Shown here: positions 41,562-50,594 of the stretch, in pieces
How positions within the stretch are numbered: position 1 is the stretch's first letter
How the letters are laid out: the number at the start of each line of letters is the position of its first letter
Assembly (NCBI GenBank): GCA_023206055.1
Contig: CP065367.1
Span: forward strand, 248,001-312,000
Origin: Vibrio cyclitrophicus
GTDB lineage: Bacteria; Pseudomonadota; Gammaproteobacteria; Enterobacterales; Vibrionaceae
DNA length: 64,000 bases
Direction: 5' to 3'
Position numbers and translations under genes: made by a program
Notes under the pieces: model-generated
What the model was told of the DNA's origin: nothing
What the model saw: the letters and a program-made list of their open reading frames with translations, nothing else
Databases searched by the model: none

Positions 41562-42633
41562 TAGTTTATCTGCCAGCTTTGAGTTCGCGCATCCATTGTG
41601 GTTTATCGCGTTACCATTGCCTTTGTTGGTCTACTTAGCTGTACCTGCTTATCGCACCAAACAAATGGCCATTAAGGTGCCATTTTTCAGTGAGTTGGTA
41701 GAAGCGATTGGCGAGGCGCCATCCGAAGGTGCAAGCCAATTAACACCAAGCTGGTGGCAACGCACCACACTGATTATCACTTGGGTACTCGTGGTCTGCG
41801 CGTTAGCTAAACCAACCATCTTAGGAGAGCCACAAGTTCGTGAACAATTGGGTCGCGATGTGATGGTTGTTGTTGATTTGTCAGGCTCAATGGCTGAACA
41901 AGATTTTACCTCGAAACAAGGGGACAAAATCTCGCGTTTAGATGCGACTAAAGAGGTGTTAGCTGACTTTGCTAAAACTCGAAAGGGCGACCGATTAGGA
42001 TTGATTCTTTTTGGTGACGCGGCATTTGTACAAACGCCATTCACTGCCGACCAAGATGTGTGGCTTGAACTACTCAATCAAACCGACGTGGCAATGGCAG
42101 GGCAAAGCACGCATTTAGGTGATGCGATTGGTCTAGCGATTAAGGTGTTTGAACAGAGTGAGAAGCAAAGCGCTGCCGTTCAAGGCTCAAACGTCGATGC
42201 CAACGTGAAAGAGAAAGTAGTGATTGTACTAACCGATGGCAACGATACTGGAAGCTTTGTTGAACCTATCGATGCGGCCAAAGTGGCTAAGGCGAAAGGC
42301 GTTCGTATTCACGTTATCGCCATGGGTGATCCGCAAACCGTCGGCGAGGTGGCTCTGGATATGGAGACCATCAACCGCGTGGCTCAAGAGTCTGGTGGTG
42401 AAGCCTTTGAAGCACTTAACCGCGATGAATTGACTAAAGCTTATGCTCAAATTGGTGAACTAGAGCCTCAGCTGTATGAGAGCACGACTTATCGTCCTAA
42501 ACAGGGTTTACACCATTACCTGATGGCCATTGTTGTTGTGATGTATTTGACTGCGTTCAGTTTAGCAACAATCCGCCGACGCTCGCTTTTGGCTTCTCCA
42601 ATGAAAAATTTGAAAGGAGAGAACGATGCCTGA
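41554..42633 (+). CDS. batA: BatA-like VWA membrane protein
   Basis: 359 residues from the ATG at 41554 (GAGGGG upstream); an in-frame ATG at 41524 lies inside DUF4381 and lacks a ribosome site. Two N-terminal helices (about 10-30 and 65-83) and one near the C terminus (about 315-335) flank a VWA domain with a full metal site: VVVDLSGSMAEQD, a Thr in the QSTHLGDAIG loop, and LTDGNDTGSF. Partner of the VWA/TPR protein that follows with an 8-base overlap. In Bacteroides, Bat proteins are tied to aerotolerance. Confidence 0.9.
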   Translation: MFDSLSASFEFAHPLWFIALPLPLLVYLAVPAYRTKQMAIKVPFFSELVEAIGEAPSEGASQLTPSWWQRTTLIITWVLVVCALAKPTILGEPQVREQLGRDVMVVVDLSGSMAEQDFTSKQGDKISRLDATKEVLADFAKTRKGDRLGLILFGDAAFVQTPFTADQDVWLELLNQTDVAMAGQSTHLGDAIGLAIKVFEQSEKQSAAVQGSNVDANVKEKVVIVLTDGNDTGSFVEPIDAAKVAKAKGVRIHVIAMGDPQTVGEVALDMETINRVAQESGGEAFEALNRDELTKAYAQIGELEPQLYESTTYRPKQGLHHYLMAIVVVMYLTAFSLATIRRRSLLASPMKNLKGENDA

Positions 42634-44350
42634 TTCTCTCATGTTGCAACAGTTCTTTACTCAGTTTCACTTTATCAGACCATTGTGGTTGTTGGCCTTT
42701 GTTCCGATGTTTTTCCTATTGTGGATTCGCTGGAGAGAAGAGACCAAACCAACGTGGAAAGACATCCTGCCTGCCCATTTACGTGATGCATTAACCATTG
42801 GTGAAACTGGCTGGCGCAAACAGTTACCACTAAAGCTATTAATGGTGATAGTGACGATTGCCATTATTATCTGCTCAGGTCCAACATGGCAGCGAGAAGC
42901 TTCGCCTTTTGGTGAAGACAAAGCATCAATGTTAGTGGTGCTTGATAACAGTGACTCCATGCTGGCAAAAGACTTACCACCGAGTCGTTTGGAACGTTCT
43001 AAACAGAAAATTAGAGACTTACTCGCAGCGCGTAAAGGCGGAAATACAGGTTTGGTTGTGTATGCAGGCAGCGCGCATGTTGCGATGCCCGTAACTCAAG
43101 ATAGCAAGGTGTTTGAACCATTTCTTGCGGCAATAACGCCTGATATCATGCCTATTTCTGGTAAGTCAGCAGAAGAAGCGCTGCCACTTATTAATCAGCA
43201 ATTGTCTGGTGAGTTAGGCTCGTCAGTATTGTTGATATCAGATGGTGTCAACCCAAGTACTATTAAAGCTTTCGAAACCTTCTTTAACGACAATCAGTAT
43301 CAACTGCTTATTCTAGCTGCAGGAAACAGTAATGTGGTGAGCGATAATCCAGTCGATCTCGATTCATTGCGTAGCCTAGCGAGCAAGACGGGTGGACGAC
43401 TGATCGAAGTGACCGTTGATAATTCCGATATCCAACAACTCAACAAAGCGGTTGAAAGAAACATGCAACTTAACGGTGAGTCTTCAATGCCTTGGAAAGA
43501 CATGGGATACGGTCTGCTGATTCCAATGGTGATCATCATGTTGTTGTGGTTTAGAAAAGGGTGGTTGGTTCAATGGTGTGTGGTTGGTGTTTTGATTACA
43601 GGCAGCGTGTATTCCCCGCACACTTTGGCGAAAACGGTGAGCTTAACCGCCGATAAACCCGTGGTTGAAGAGCCCGTGACGGTTTGGGATAAAACAGCCC
43701 AGTGGTGGTGGGACTTATGGTTAACGCCTGATCAACAAGGACAACGTTTATTGAATCAAAAGGAATACCTTGAAGCGGCTAAACATTTTAAGGATCCAAT
43801 GCGAAAGGGCGCAGCTTATTACTATGCTCGTGATTTTAAGTTAGCTCACAGTGCCTTCTTACAAGCCAAAACCGATTATGGTTTGTATAACGCCGCGAGT
43901 GCTTTAGCTCGACAGCGAGAATACCTTGCCGCGCGAGACCTTTTGAAGTCATTAAGCGAGAAAGAGGGTCTGTCACCAGAACTAAGAACGGATGTGGAGA
44001 ACAATCTTGCTGTGCTTAGTGGCATTGTCGAAGAGGTTAATCGCACCAGTGAAAGCCAATCAGGCACAACTGATGGCCCTGAAGAATCTTTAGAATTGGA
44101 TGACGACCAGCCGCGCACGGGTGATGGTGCAGAAGAAGAAACGGTAGCGGAATTGATGCTCAAGGAAACACTTAACGCCAATGAGATTTTGGGTAGCCAA
44201 GAGCTTGCCGACAAGTGGTTAAAACGAGTAGAAGCGGACCCTAAGTTCTTCTTAAAGTCCAAGTTCCAAATTCAATTAAGAGACCCTGCACCTTCTATCG
44301 AACCGCCGTCTAAACAGGAACGGGTGCCAAAACAGGAGCAAACACAATGA
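42626..44350 (+). CDS. batB: BatB/C-like VWA protein with TPR region
   Basis: 574 residues: helices at about 15-33 and 60-78, a VWA domain with VVLDNSDSMLAKDLPPSR (metal site D-x-S-x-S) and LISDGVNPS, a helix pair around 290-330, and a C-terminal periplasmic TPR region (LLNQKEYLEAAKHFKDPMRKGAAYYYARDFKLA) ending in a Glu/Asp-rich and then polar tail. This fuses what are separate BatB and BatC proteins in some bacteria. It overlaps BatA by 8 bases and BatD by 4. Confidence 0.9.
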   Translation: MPDSLMLQQFFTQFHFIRPLWLLAFVPMFFLLWIRWREETKPTWKDILPAHLRDALTIGETGWRKQLPLKLLMVIVTIAIIICSGPTWQREASPFGEDKASMLVVLDNSDSMLAKDLPPSRLERSKQKIRDLLAARKGGNTGLVVYAGSAHVAMPVTQDSKVFEPFLAAITPDIMPISGKSAEEALPLINQQLSGELGSSVLLISDGVNPSTIKAFETFFNDNQYQLLILAAGNSNVVSDNPVDLDSLRSLASKTGGRLIEVTVDNSDIQQLNKAVERNMQLNGESSMPWKDMGYGLLIPMVIIMLLWFRKGWLVQWCVVGVLITGSVYSPHTLAKTVSLTADKPVVEEPVTVWDKTAQWWWDLWLTPDQQGQRLLNQKEYLEAAKHFKDPMRKGAAYYYARDFKLAHSAFLQAKTDYGLYNAASALARQREYLAARDLLKSLSEKEGLSPELRTDVENNLAVLSGIVEEVNRTSESQSGTTDGPEESLELDDDQPRTGDGAEEETVAELMLKETLNANEILGSQELADKWLKRVEADPKFFLKSKFQIQLRDPAPSIEPPSKQERVPKQEQTQ

Positions 44351-45726
44351 GTCGATATGATTTAGCTCTTGCAGCGGTTCAAGCAAAGGCAGGGCGCTCA
44401 GAGTCCTTTAAATTAACCAAGACCTTGCTTTTGACGATGGTTCTGTTGTTTAGCGCTGCTATTTCTACATTTGCTTCTGCGGCTGATATTTATGATCTAC
44501 AGAAGAGTGGTGATGTAGAGTTGATCGCTTGGGTCGGAGAAAAACCAAAATCAGGTGACAAAATTACGCCTGTAAAAGTCAGCGTTAATGAGCAGGTAAT
44601 TCTGAATATTGAGGTGGCGACGCCGCGTTGGTTAACGGGTGGTACTCGAATCGGCAGTATTGAAATCCCTAACGTGATCTCTAAGCAGCGCAACCAACTG
44701 GCGACGAATTACACACAGCGAGTAGGTGGCACAACATGGTCACGCCAACGTTGGGAAGTGACGCTATATCCGATGACGTCGGGCGAATTCGTGATTCCTA
44801 CTGTGCCTGTTCGTATTCAGGTCTCTGCTCCTGATGGATCAAACGTTGGTGGCACGCTTTATACGCAACCCATTAAGTTTGAAGCTTCATTACCTTCAGG
44901 TTTATTAAGTGATGAATCACCTTGGTTTTCTGCAACCGATGTGGATGTTGAACAGCAATGGCAACGTTCGAATGAAAACTTGAAAGTTGGCGATGTGGTT
45001 ACGCGCACCGTGACGATCAAAGCCAAAGACAGCTTGTCTGTGTTACTGCCAGATGTGTTGTCCAATGAATCGACTCAGCAATATCAAGCTTACCCACAAC
45101 CTAATCGTTTAGACGATACACAAGAACGTGGTGATTACCGATCTAGCCGTTTGGAAGAAACGGTTTATGTGATTCAGCAAGGTGGTGAATTCACCTTGCC
45201 AGAATTTTCATTCCAATGGTGGGACAGCAAAAATCAGCGTCTTGAAAGCGTGGTGATAAAAGGCGAAGTGTTTGAAGCAAAACACACACTCCAATCTTTC
45301 ATCAAGGCTTACATGTCGGTCTTTATCAGCGTTGGCTTAGCATTAGTGTTGTGTGTTGCGTTGTTTGTTTCTTTGAAGCGTTATTACAAGAACCGACCAA
45401 CGCCGAGTTGGTTGGTATTCCGTCGTTTGCTTAAACAAGGGAATTGGTCTGCATTGAGAACCTTTGTCTATCGTGAGTTGCGAACTCAAACTAGTCAGCT
45501 AGAACTAGGTAAAGCGCAACTGGGTAAACTGAATGGACAAAAACGTTGGGTGGAAGACAGCGAAGCCCTTCAACAAGGGCGTGAAGATAAAAACGTATTC
45601 GCTCGTTTGTGGAGAGGGTTGCTTAATCTGCCTAGTGACCAATCAAACTCAAGTCATTCTCGTTCGATTTTCGCCCGCTTGAAAATCCCTAAAGCCTTGC
45701 CAGACTTAAAAGATAGAACTAAGTAG
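44347..45726 (+). CDS. batD: BatD-like protein
   Basis: 459 residues. A hydrophobic segment at about 27-45 (signal or anchor) precedes a periplasmic region of beta-sandwich type (VNEQVILNIEVATPRWLTGG, TIKAKDSLSVLLPDV), then a membrane helix (about 317-341) and a basic cytoplasmic tail. This is the layout of BatD proteins, large membrane partners closing MoxR/Bat operons. It begins inside the end of the VWA/TPR gene (ATGA overlap). A terminator-like hairpin follows. Confidence 0.88.
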   Translation: MSRYDLALAAVQAKAGRSESFKLTKTLLLTMVLLFSAAISTFASAADIYDLQKSGDVELIAWVGEKPKSGDKITPVKVSVNEQVILNIEVATPRWLTGGTRIGSIEIPNVISKQRNQLATNYTQRVGGTTWSRQRWEVTLYPMTSGEFVIPTVPVRIQVSAPDGSNVGGTLYTQPIKFEASLPSGLLSDESPWFSATDVDVEQQWQRSNENLKVGDVVTRTVTIKAKDSLSVLLPDVLSNESTQQYQAYPQPNRLDDTQERGDYRSSRLEETVYVIQQGGEFTLPEFSFQWWDSKNQRLESVVIKGEVFEAKHTLQSFIKAYMSVFISVGLALVLCVALFVSLKRYYKNRPTPSWLVFRRLLKQGNWSALRTFVYRELRTQTSQLELGKAQLGKLNGQKRWVEDSEALQQGREDKNVFARLWRGLLNLPSDQSNSSHSRSIFARLKIPKALPDLKDRTK

Positions 45727-45758
45727 CAAACTTTAGTTATTCGCATCGAACATAATCG

Positions 45759-45792
45759 GCAGGTTCTCTACTATGGGGGACCTGCTTCTTTA
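45759..45792 (+). terminator. Terminator of the MoxR/Bat operon
   Basis: GCAGGT near 45759-45764 pairs with ACCTGC near 45780-45785 (inner C/G pairs extend it), followed by TTCTTTAAT. It lies 33 bases after the batD stop. Confidence 0.65.
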
Positions 45793-45804
45793 ATATGGAA
45801 CTGT

Positions 45805-46710
45805 ATGAAAAGTACCGAGCTAAATCTAATTCCTATATTTGTCGCTATCTATGAAGAGCAGAACTTGTCTAGGGCTGCTAATCGTATGGATATAAGCCAA
45901 CCAGCAGTGAGCAAAGCGCTTGCACGGTTGAGAGATATCTATGACGAGCCGTTGTTTCATCGAACTACGTCTGGTGTAGAGCCAACTACATTCGCTATGG
46001 ATATCTATCCTGCAATGGCCGCTGCGCTTAAAAACTTTACGTCTACCTTATCCGCATCAAGAGACTTCGATCCTAAAACCTCAGGCCGTGTGTTTTCAAT
46101 CGCCTGCGTCTCGGCCGCGAGCTATGAAATGATGCCAAGAGTGATGCAGCTAATCAGCCAGGTTGCACCCGGTATTGCACTCGAAGTTCATCCTCTGTTT
46201 ACTGAAGACTACGAGTCCGATTTAAGGCTCCAAAGACACGATGTGATCGTCGATATGACGCCAAAAGGAAGAACCATGCTTAAGCATGAGGTGATTTCTC
46301 GAGAAGAGTTGGTGGTGGTGTGTCGCAAAGACCATCCTACGATTGGCGATACGATCGATATGGAACAGTTTTTGGCACTCGATCATGTGGTTGTATCTCG
46401 TTGGCATGCACGTAAAAGTTTATTGAGTTCTGAACATTTTAGCGATTTGGAAAAGCGCAAGATAGTGTATCGAGCTGCTGGCGTGGTTGAGATGCTGCCA
46501 GTTATTGAGGGCTCTGATTACATCGGAGTGCTGCCTATGTCATCGGTGCGCTGTTTCGCTGAAAAATTCGCTGTAAAGACACTGCCATTACCATTCGAAC
46601 TGGAAGACCTCGATATGTGTATGATTTGGCATCCTAGTCGCACCAATGAACCAAGCCATAAATGGTTACGAGCTAAGATCAAAGCGGCAGCAAAAGAAAT
46701 ATCAAGTTAG
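45805..46710 (+). CDS. LysR family transcriptional regulator
   Basis: 301 residues. The N-terminal winged helix-turn-helix is classic: IYEEQNLSRAANRMDISQPAVSKALARLRDIYDEPLFHRT. The effector domain starts near FSIACVSAASYEMMPRVMQL. It belongs to the group that includes LeuO/NodD-type regulators by overall pattern, a loose comparison. It sits between the Bat operon and yegS, on the same strand as both. It is the only LysR gene in the window and the natural candidate to bind the ATAAC-N5-GTTAT palindromes at 34592 and 38977. Confidence 0.92.
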   Translation: MKSTELNLIPIFVAIYEEQNLSRAANRMDISQPAVSKALARLRDIYDEPLFHRTTSGVEPTTFAMDIYPAMAAALKNFTSTLSASRDFDPKTSGRVFSIACVSAASYEMMPRVMQLISQVAPGIALEVHPLFTEDYESDLRLQRHDVIVDMTPKGRTMLKHEVISREELVVVCRKDHPTIGDTIDMEQFLALDHVVVSRWHARKSLLSSEHFSDLEKRKIVYRAAGVVEMLPVIEGSDYIGVLPMSSVRCFAEKFAVKTLPLPFELEDLDMCMIWHPSRTNEPSHKWLRAKIKAAAKEISS

Positions 46711-46729
46711 CCTATACAAGGACATTGCC

Positions 46730-47635
46730 ATGGAAAGCATTCGCGCGATTTTAAACGGTAAGAAAGCCAACATCCCGGAATTAAGACAAGTCATCTTTGC
46801 GGCGAGGGACAATGATATTGACCTGCAAGTTAGAGTGACTTGGGAATCGTCGGATATGTTTCGTTTGGTAAGCGAGGCAATATGCGATGGTGTTAAGCGT
46901 CTGATTGTGGCGGGTGGCGATGGAACGGTCAATGAGGCCGTTAACGCGCTTAACCAGTTTCGTGCTAGCGAGAGGCCGCAGCTTGCTATTATTCCCATGG
47001 GAACCGCGAATGATTTTGCGACCGCAATCGGAATTCCTAGCGATATTGCTCAGGCGTTTACGCTTGCTTTAGAAGGGAATGCGTTTGCGGTCGACAGTGT
47101 TCGTGCCAATGATCGTTATTTCATGAATGTTGCTGCAGCGGGTTTTGGCGCCGAAGTGACGGCCGAAACGCCCGTTGAACTTAAAGACTTTCTTGGTGGT
47201 GGCGCATACACGCTAACAGGTGTAGTCAAAGCGCTAGGCTTTAAACCTTACAGCGGTACCTTGACCATAGATAAAGGCAGCTTTACAGGGGAGATCCTTG
47301 TTGGTGCTTTTTGCAATGGTCGCTTAGCGGGTGGTGGACAAGAACTAGCACCGAATGCGCTGATTGATGACGGCTTAATGGATCTTACTTTAATAAAAGC
47401 CTTCGTTGCTTCTGACTTGCAAAAAGTCATCGAAGAGCTCAAGCATCCAATCGACGACGGCAAGTACATTGTTCACACCCAAGCGCGTTGGTTAGAGATA
47501 GATTTCCCTCAGCCATTGCCCATTAACCTTGACGGTGAACCTTATCGATCCAACCAAATACGTTTGGAGGTCATGCCATCCAGCATTTGTTTGGTGCTGC
47601 CCGATAGCTGTCCTTGTTTGGTGAAGAACCAGTGA
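46730..47635 (+). CDS. yegS: Lipid kinase YegS
   Basis: 301 residues from the ATG at 46730, with AAGGA upstream; an earlier in-frame ATG at 46646 lies inside lysR. The diacylglycerol-kinase-like catalytic fold is shown by LIVAGGDGTVNEAVNAL, the IPMGTANDFATAIGIP motif and the C-terminal LPINLDGEPY. Whole-length pattern closely follows E. coli YegS (299 residues), which phosphorylates phosphatidylglycerol in vitro. It starts 19 bases after the lysR stop, so probably co-transcribed. Confidence 0.93.
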   Translation: MESIRAILNGKKANIPELRQVIFAARDNDIDLQVRVTWESSDMFRLVSEAICDGVKRLIVAGGDGTVNEAVNALNQFRASERPQLAIIPMGTANDFATAIGIPSDIAQAFTLALEGNAFAVDSVRANDRYFMNVAAAGFGAEVTAETPVELKDFLGGGAYTLTGVVKALGFKPYSGTLTIDKGSFTGEILVGAFCNGRLAGGGQELAPNALIDDGLMDLTLIKAFVASDLQKVIEELKHPIDDGKYIVHTQARWLEIDFPQPLPINLDGEPYRSNQIRLEVMPSSICLVLPDSCPCLVKNQ

Positions 47636-47676
47636 AGGCACTTAACTTATATTGATTCAATCTATCCGCTATTGAT

Positions 47677-47737
47677 TAAAAGAGCCGCTTATCTGTTTCG
47701 ACTGAATCAGTCTGAATATGATAAACGGCTCTTTTCT
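47677..47737. terminator. Terminator with branched stem
   Basis: AAAAGAGCCG with TTATC inside pairs with GATAA and CGGCTCTTTT (ending near 47734); a smaller hairpin GACTG-AAT-CAGTC sits in the loop. T residues follow on the plus strand and, by symmetry, on the minus strand, so it can serve yegS and the convergent phosphatase gene. Confidence 0.8.
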
Positions 47738-47802
47738 TGAGTGGGTGCTGGATTCGAAATCTAGATGACGAAACCTAGATCAGGAAACCTTAGAGATTGA
47801 GT

Positions 47803-49485
47803 CTACTCAGTGATCTCTTGTAGTACCTCTCCAATTGACCCACTTGGTTGTGTGATCCCCAGTTTGTTTGAAAGCGTCGGGGCAATATCGTATGGCGTGA
47901 TTGCACGCGAGACCTTCTGAGCTTCAACATCGTAGCCTGCGAAGATAACCGGTACATGTGTGTCGTACTTCCACGGAGAACCATGAGTCGAGGCAATTTG
48001 TAGACCTTCCATGTCGTTAATGTAGCTACGCGGATTAAATACCACATACACATCGCCTGAACGTGCAGGGTGATAGTTGTTCTTGATTAACTGCATCACA
48101 TGAGTGTCAGGGACTCGGTTGGCTGCGATATCACTGCTTGATACCGCAAACGCAACGCCTTTCACTTTGGCAATTTCATCTGCAATGGCTTCTTGTATCT
48201 TAGCCAAATCCAACTTCTTCTCTGCGATTAAGTCGTGATTCAGATAGATATAAGGCTGTGCATACAAGCGAATTGCGTCTTTGGTTAGACCAAATTCATC
48301 CTTCAATCGTTTCTCAACACCACTCGATAGTAGTGTGTCTTTATTGAAGTATTGAGCTTGATTGAAACCAAGCGCATTTGCCGCAGGTGAAGATTCAGGA
48401 ACACCATGGTCGGCAGACAGCACAATTAATGTGTTTTCTAGCCCGACTTGGTTATCAACGGTTTTGAAAAGCTTAGCGAGTGTCTTATCCAGGCGGATTA
48501 AGTTGTCTTCAGTCTCTAAGCTTTCAGGGCCGTATAGGTGCACCACGTAGTCGTTTGATGAGAAACTCACGGATAGATAATCAGTAACGTCACCTTGGCC
48601 AAGCTTCTCTTGCATTAACAAGGTGCTAGCGAAGTTTTCTGTGATTTCATCACCAGCAGGGCTCACGGTTAGCGTTGTGCTGTAGTACTTGTAACTTGCC
48701 GGGCCGTATGGGTGAGGGAAGGTACGTTGGAAATCACCGAGTTTCACTTTGTGTTCGGTATCGTGTTCTTGCAACGTGTATTTCTCACGCGGTAATGAGA
48801 GCTCCCACTTCTGTTTGGAATACTGAGCAGCAATCGCTTTTTCGTTCCAGCGTGATACCCAATCTGGATACTCGTCGTAGTAATAGTTACTGGTGACAAA
48901 CTCAGATTGTGCTTTGGAGAACCAGAAGGCTTTACCACTGTGTCCCGCCAATGAGATTGCGCCGCGGTCTTTCACTGATACACCGAACACTTTTGATTTG
49001 CCACTATTGGAAATCGTGAGCTCATCACCAAACGTTGTAGAGAGTATTGGTTCCGGAGAGCGGCCATCGCCTTGTGCTGTCTTCTGCGTTGGGTCAATTT
49101 CAGTGGCTTTATCAACACCCGCACCAGAGGTCAGCATTTGGTAGTTACCGTCTTCTACGTTATACACCAAACGTTCTTCGCTACGGTCATACCAAACATT
49201 ACCCACCATGCCGTGTACGCTCGGCGGAGCACCGGTTGCAAGCGACACATGGCCTACGATCGTTTCCGTGTTGCCATGTTGGTAGTTCGCGTTGGTGTAG
49301 TAAGTACCGTCATCCATTAAGTACCGGAAACCACCTTCACCGAAGTTGTGCTTATATCGTTCGATTAGATCTGCGCGCAGGCCATCTACCGTGATTTGAA
49401 GGACTAGATTTGGCTTTTCCGCAGCTGAAGCTGGGAGAGCGCAGAGTAACGCAAGTGTTAGCCCTGAAAGCTTGGTGTATTGCAT
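47803..49485 (-). CDS. PafA-like alkaline phosphatase superfamily protein
   Basis: 560 residues with a signal peptide (to about residue 21, ASAAEKP). The N-terminal metal motif is LQITVDGLRADLIERY, the nucleophile region NTETIVGHVSLATGAPPSVHGMVGN uses Thr rather than Ser as in the phosphate-irrepressible PafA type, and VLSADHGVPESSPA and GSPWKYDTHVPVIFAG supply the remaining metal ligands. The superfamily also contains sulfatases and phosphodiesterases, so monoesterase activity is likely but not proven. It is convergent with yegS and in the same direction as the FGE-like lipoprotein gene. Confidence 0.88.
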   Translation of the reverse strand: MQYTKLSGLTLALLCALPASAAEKPNLVLQITVDGLRADLIERYKHNFGEGGFRYLMDDGTYYTNANYQHGNTETIVGHVSLATGAPPSVHGMVGNVWYDRSEERLVYNVEDGNYQMLTSGAGVDKATEIDPTQKTAQGDGRSPEPILSTTFGDELTISNSGKSKVFGVSVKDRGAISLAGHSGKAFWFSKAQSEFVTSNYYYDEYPDWVSRWNEKAIAAQYSKQKWELSLPREKYTLQEHDTEHKVKLGDFQRTFPHPYGPASYKYYSTTLTVSPAGDEITENFASTLLMQEKLGQGDVTDYLSVSFSSNDYVVHLYGPESLETEDNLIRLDKTLAKLFKTVDNQVGLENTLIVLSADHGVPESSPAANALGFNQAQYFNKDTLLSSGVEKRLKDEFGLTKDAIRLYAQPYIYLNHDLIAEKKLDLAKIQEAIADEIAKVKGVAFAVSSSDIAANRVPDTHVMQLIKNNYHPARSGDVYVVFNPRSYINDMEGLQIASTHGSPWKYDTHVPVIFAGYDVEAQKVSRAITPYDIAPTLSNKLGITQPSGSIGEVLQEITE

Positions 49486-49522
49486 AGGGTTTCCTTATTC
49501 AGTATTGCCGTAGCGTTCCAAC

Positions 49523-49559
49523 GTTTGGTCAAATTTCTAATGTTTGGTCAGATTTCTAA
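49523..49559. repeat. Two 18-base direct repeats upstream of the phosphatase
   Basis: GTTTGGTCAAATTTCTAA (49523-49540) recurs as GTTTGGTCAGATTTCTAA (49542-49559), 17 of 18 identical with a 19-base period. They lie 40-75 bases before the phosphatase start on the minus strand and may be a duplicated operator or a simple duplication. Confidence 0.5.
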
Positions 49560-49668
49560 CGTGTGTACAGTGCGAATCGTATTTTTAGTATTGTTGGTGA
49601 AGATTAGTGAACCATAACCGTCGGCATCTTTAGTTAGTGCGCATCTTTAACTAGCTCGTATTTTTTAG

Positions 49669-50457
49669 CTAGTACGTGTCCTTAACTAAACGCAGACCCA
49701 TATCTGACATGGTGATCGATTGGCTTGCGAAGTCACGACGGTAACTTTCAGATTCATTTTCGTCATAAGCAAAGCTGCCACCGCGAACCGACTTGTGCGA
49801 TAAACCAACGTCGCTGTGTTTTGCGTTGTTAGGGTTGTCTGTTGGACCGAATCGGTAAAAGGTGTCATCGAAGGCATCAATAACAAACTCGCCCACGTTT
49901 CCAGTCATGTCATATAAGCCTAGTTCATTTGGTTTCTTTAGCCCGACGGGATGTGCGCTATTTTTAGAATTTGCTGAGTACCACGCAACATCATCTAAGT
50001 TATTGGAACCACTGTAAGTATAGCCTTTACTTTTGTTACCACCTTTCGCTGCAAACTCCCATTCTGCTTCAGTTGGTAAACGGTATTCTTCACCCGTTAG
50101 TTCATTCAATTGCTCAACGAAGTAGTTCGCCTGTTGCCAACTAAGGTTATTGACTGGAACTTGTGGGTTTTTGAAATAACTGAGAGATGAACCCATCACC
50201 GATTCGAACAATTCTTGAGTCACCTCAAACTTCGCAATATAGAAACTATCTACAGTTACATTACGTGCAGGACGCTCTGCTTTGGTTGCTTCTGGATCGT
50301 TCGACCCCATGGTGAATGTGCCGCCTTCAACCAATACCATCTCTTGGTCAATTTGTTGGGCGATAGGGTGTGTAGGCACGCTTGCACAGCCACTCAGAAG
50401 AATAGTCATGGTGACGCTGCTAATTGTTGCTAACTGTTTGTAATTAAAAAATTTCAT
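49669..50457 (-). CDS. FGE-fold (SUMF1-type) lipoprotein lacking catalytic cysteines
   Basis: 262 residues from the ATG at 50457, which gives a lipoprotein signal peptide with lipobox LLSGC. The domain is FGE-sulfatase: MVLVEGGTFTMGSNDPEA, YRLPTEAEWEFAAKGG, GLYDMTGNVGEFVID and SVRGGSFAYDENESESYRRDF. Formylglycine-generating enzymes use a C-terminal Cys pair; here the only Cys is the lipobox Cys, so sulfatase maturation by this protein is unlikely. Proteins of this fold also act as binding or structural partners. It is divergent from a sulfatase-maturating radical-SAM enzyme, 137 bases apart. An upstream in-frame ATG at 50508 would hide the lipobox. Confidence 0.88.
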   Translation of the reverse strand: MKFFNYKQLATISSVTMTILLSGCASVPTHPIAQQIDQEMVLVEGGTFTMGSNDPEATKAERPARNVTVDSFYIAKFEVTQELFESVMGSSLSYFKNPQVPVNNLSWQQANYFVEQLNELTGEEYRLPTEAEWEFAAKGGNKSKGYTYSGSNNLDDVAWYSANSKNSAHPVGLKKPNELGLYDMTGNVGEFVIDAFDDTFYRFGPTDNPNNAKHSDVGLSHKSVRGGSFAYDENESESYRRDFASQSITMSDMGLRLVKDTY

Positions 50458-50506
50458 CACGTGCCTCAGATGTTCGAAATAGGGTCTAATTCTAACGTTT
50501 AAGGTC

Positions 50507-50532
50507 ATTCCTATTGGTTATAAAGGGTATAA
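50507..50532. promoter_or_regulatory. Possible weak third LysR-type site
   Basis: ATTCC-TATTG-GTTAT (50507-50521) keeps the T-N11-A layout and the right arm of the ATAAC-N5-GTTAT palindrome, with a poor left arm. It overlaps another inverted repeat, GTTATA-N5-TATAAC at 50516-50532. It lies in the divergent region between the FGE-like lipoprotein and the anSME gene. Confidence 0.3.
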
Positions 50533-50594
50533 CATGTCACTTGATCGAATAGGAATTATGATGGGTCCAGAATACTAAAATAGGTAGGTAAATC

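Noticed and set aside
41649..42077. 142-residue minus-strand ORF within the batA-like gene
   Set aside because: Shadow of the VWA coding sequence, Ser/Thr-rich as usual for such shadows.
49047..49394. 115-residue plus-strand ORF inside the PafA-like phosphatase gene
   Set aside because: Antisense shadow; overlapping shadows occur in several frames here.
49620..49668. Repeats of TTAACTAG and GCTAGT after the FGE-like gene as a mobile-element end
   Set aside because: More simply explained as an imperfect terminator hairpin and local duplication; no transposase or target duplication.
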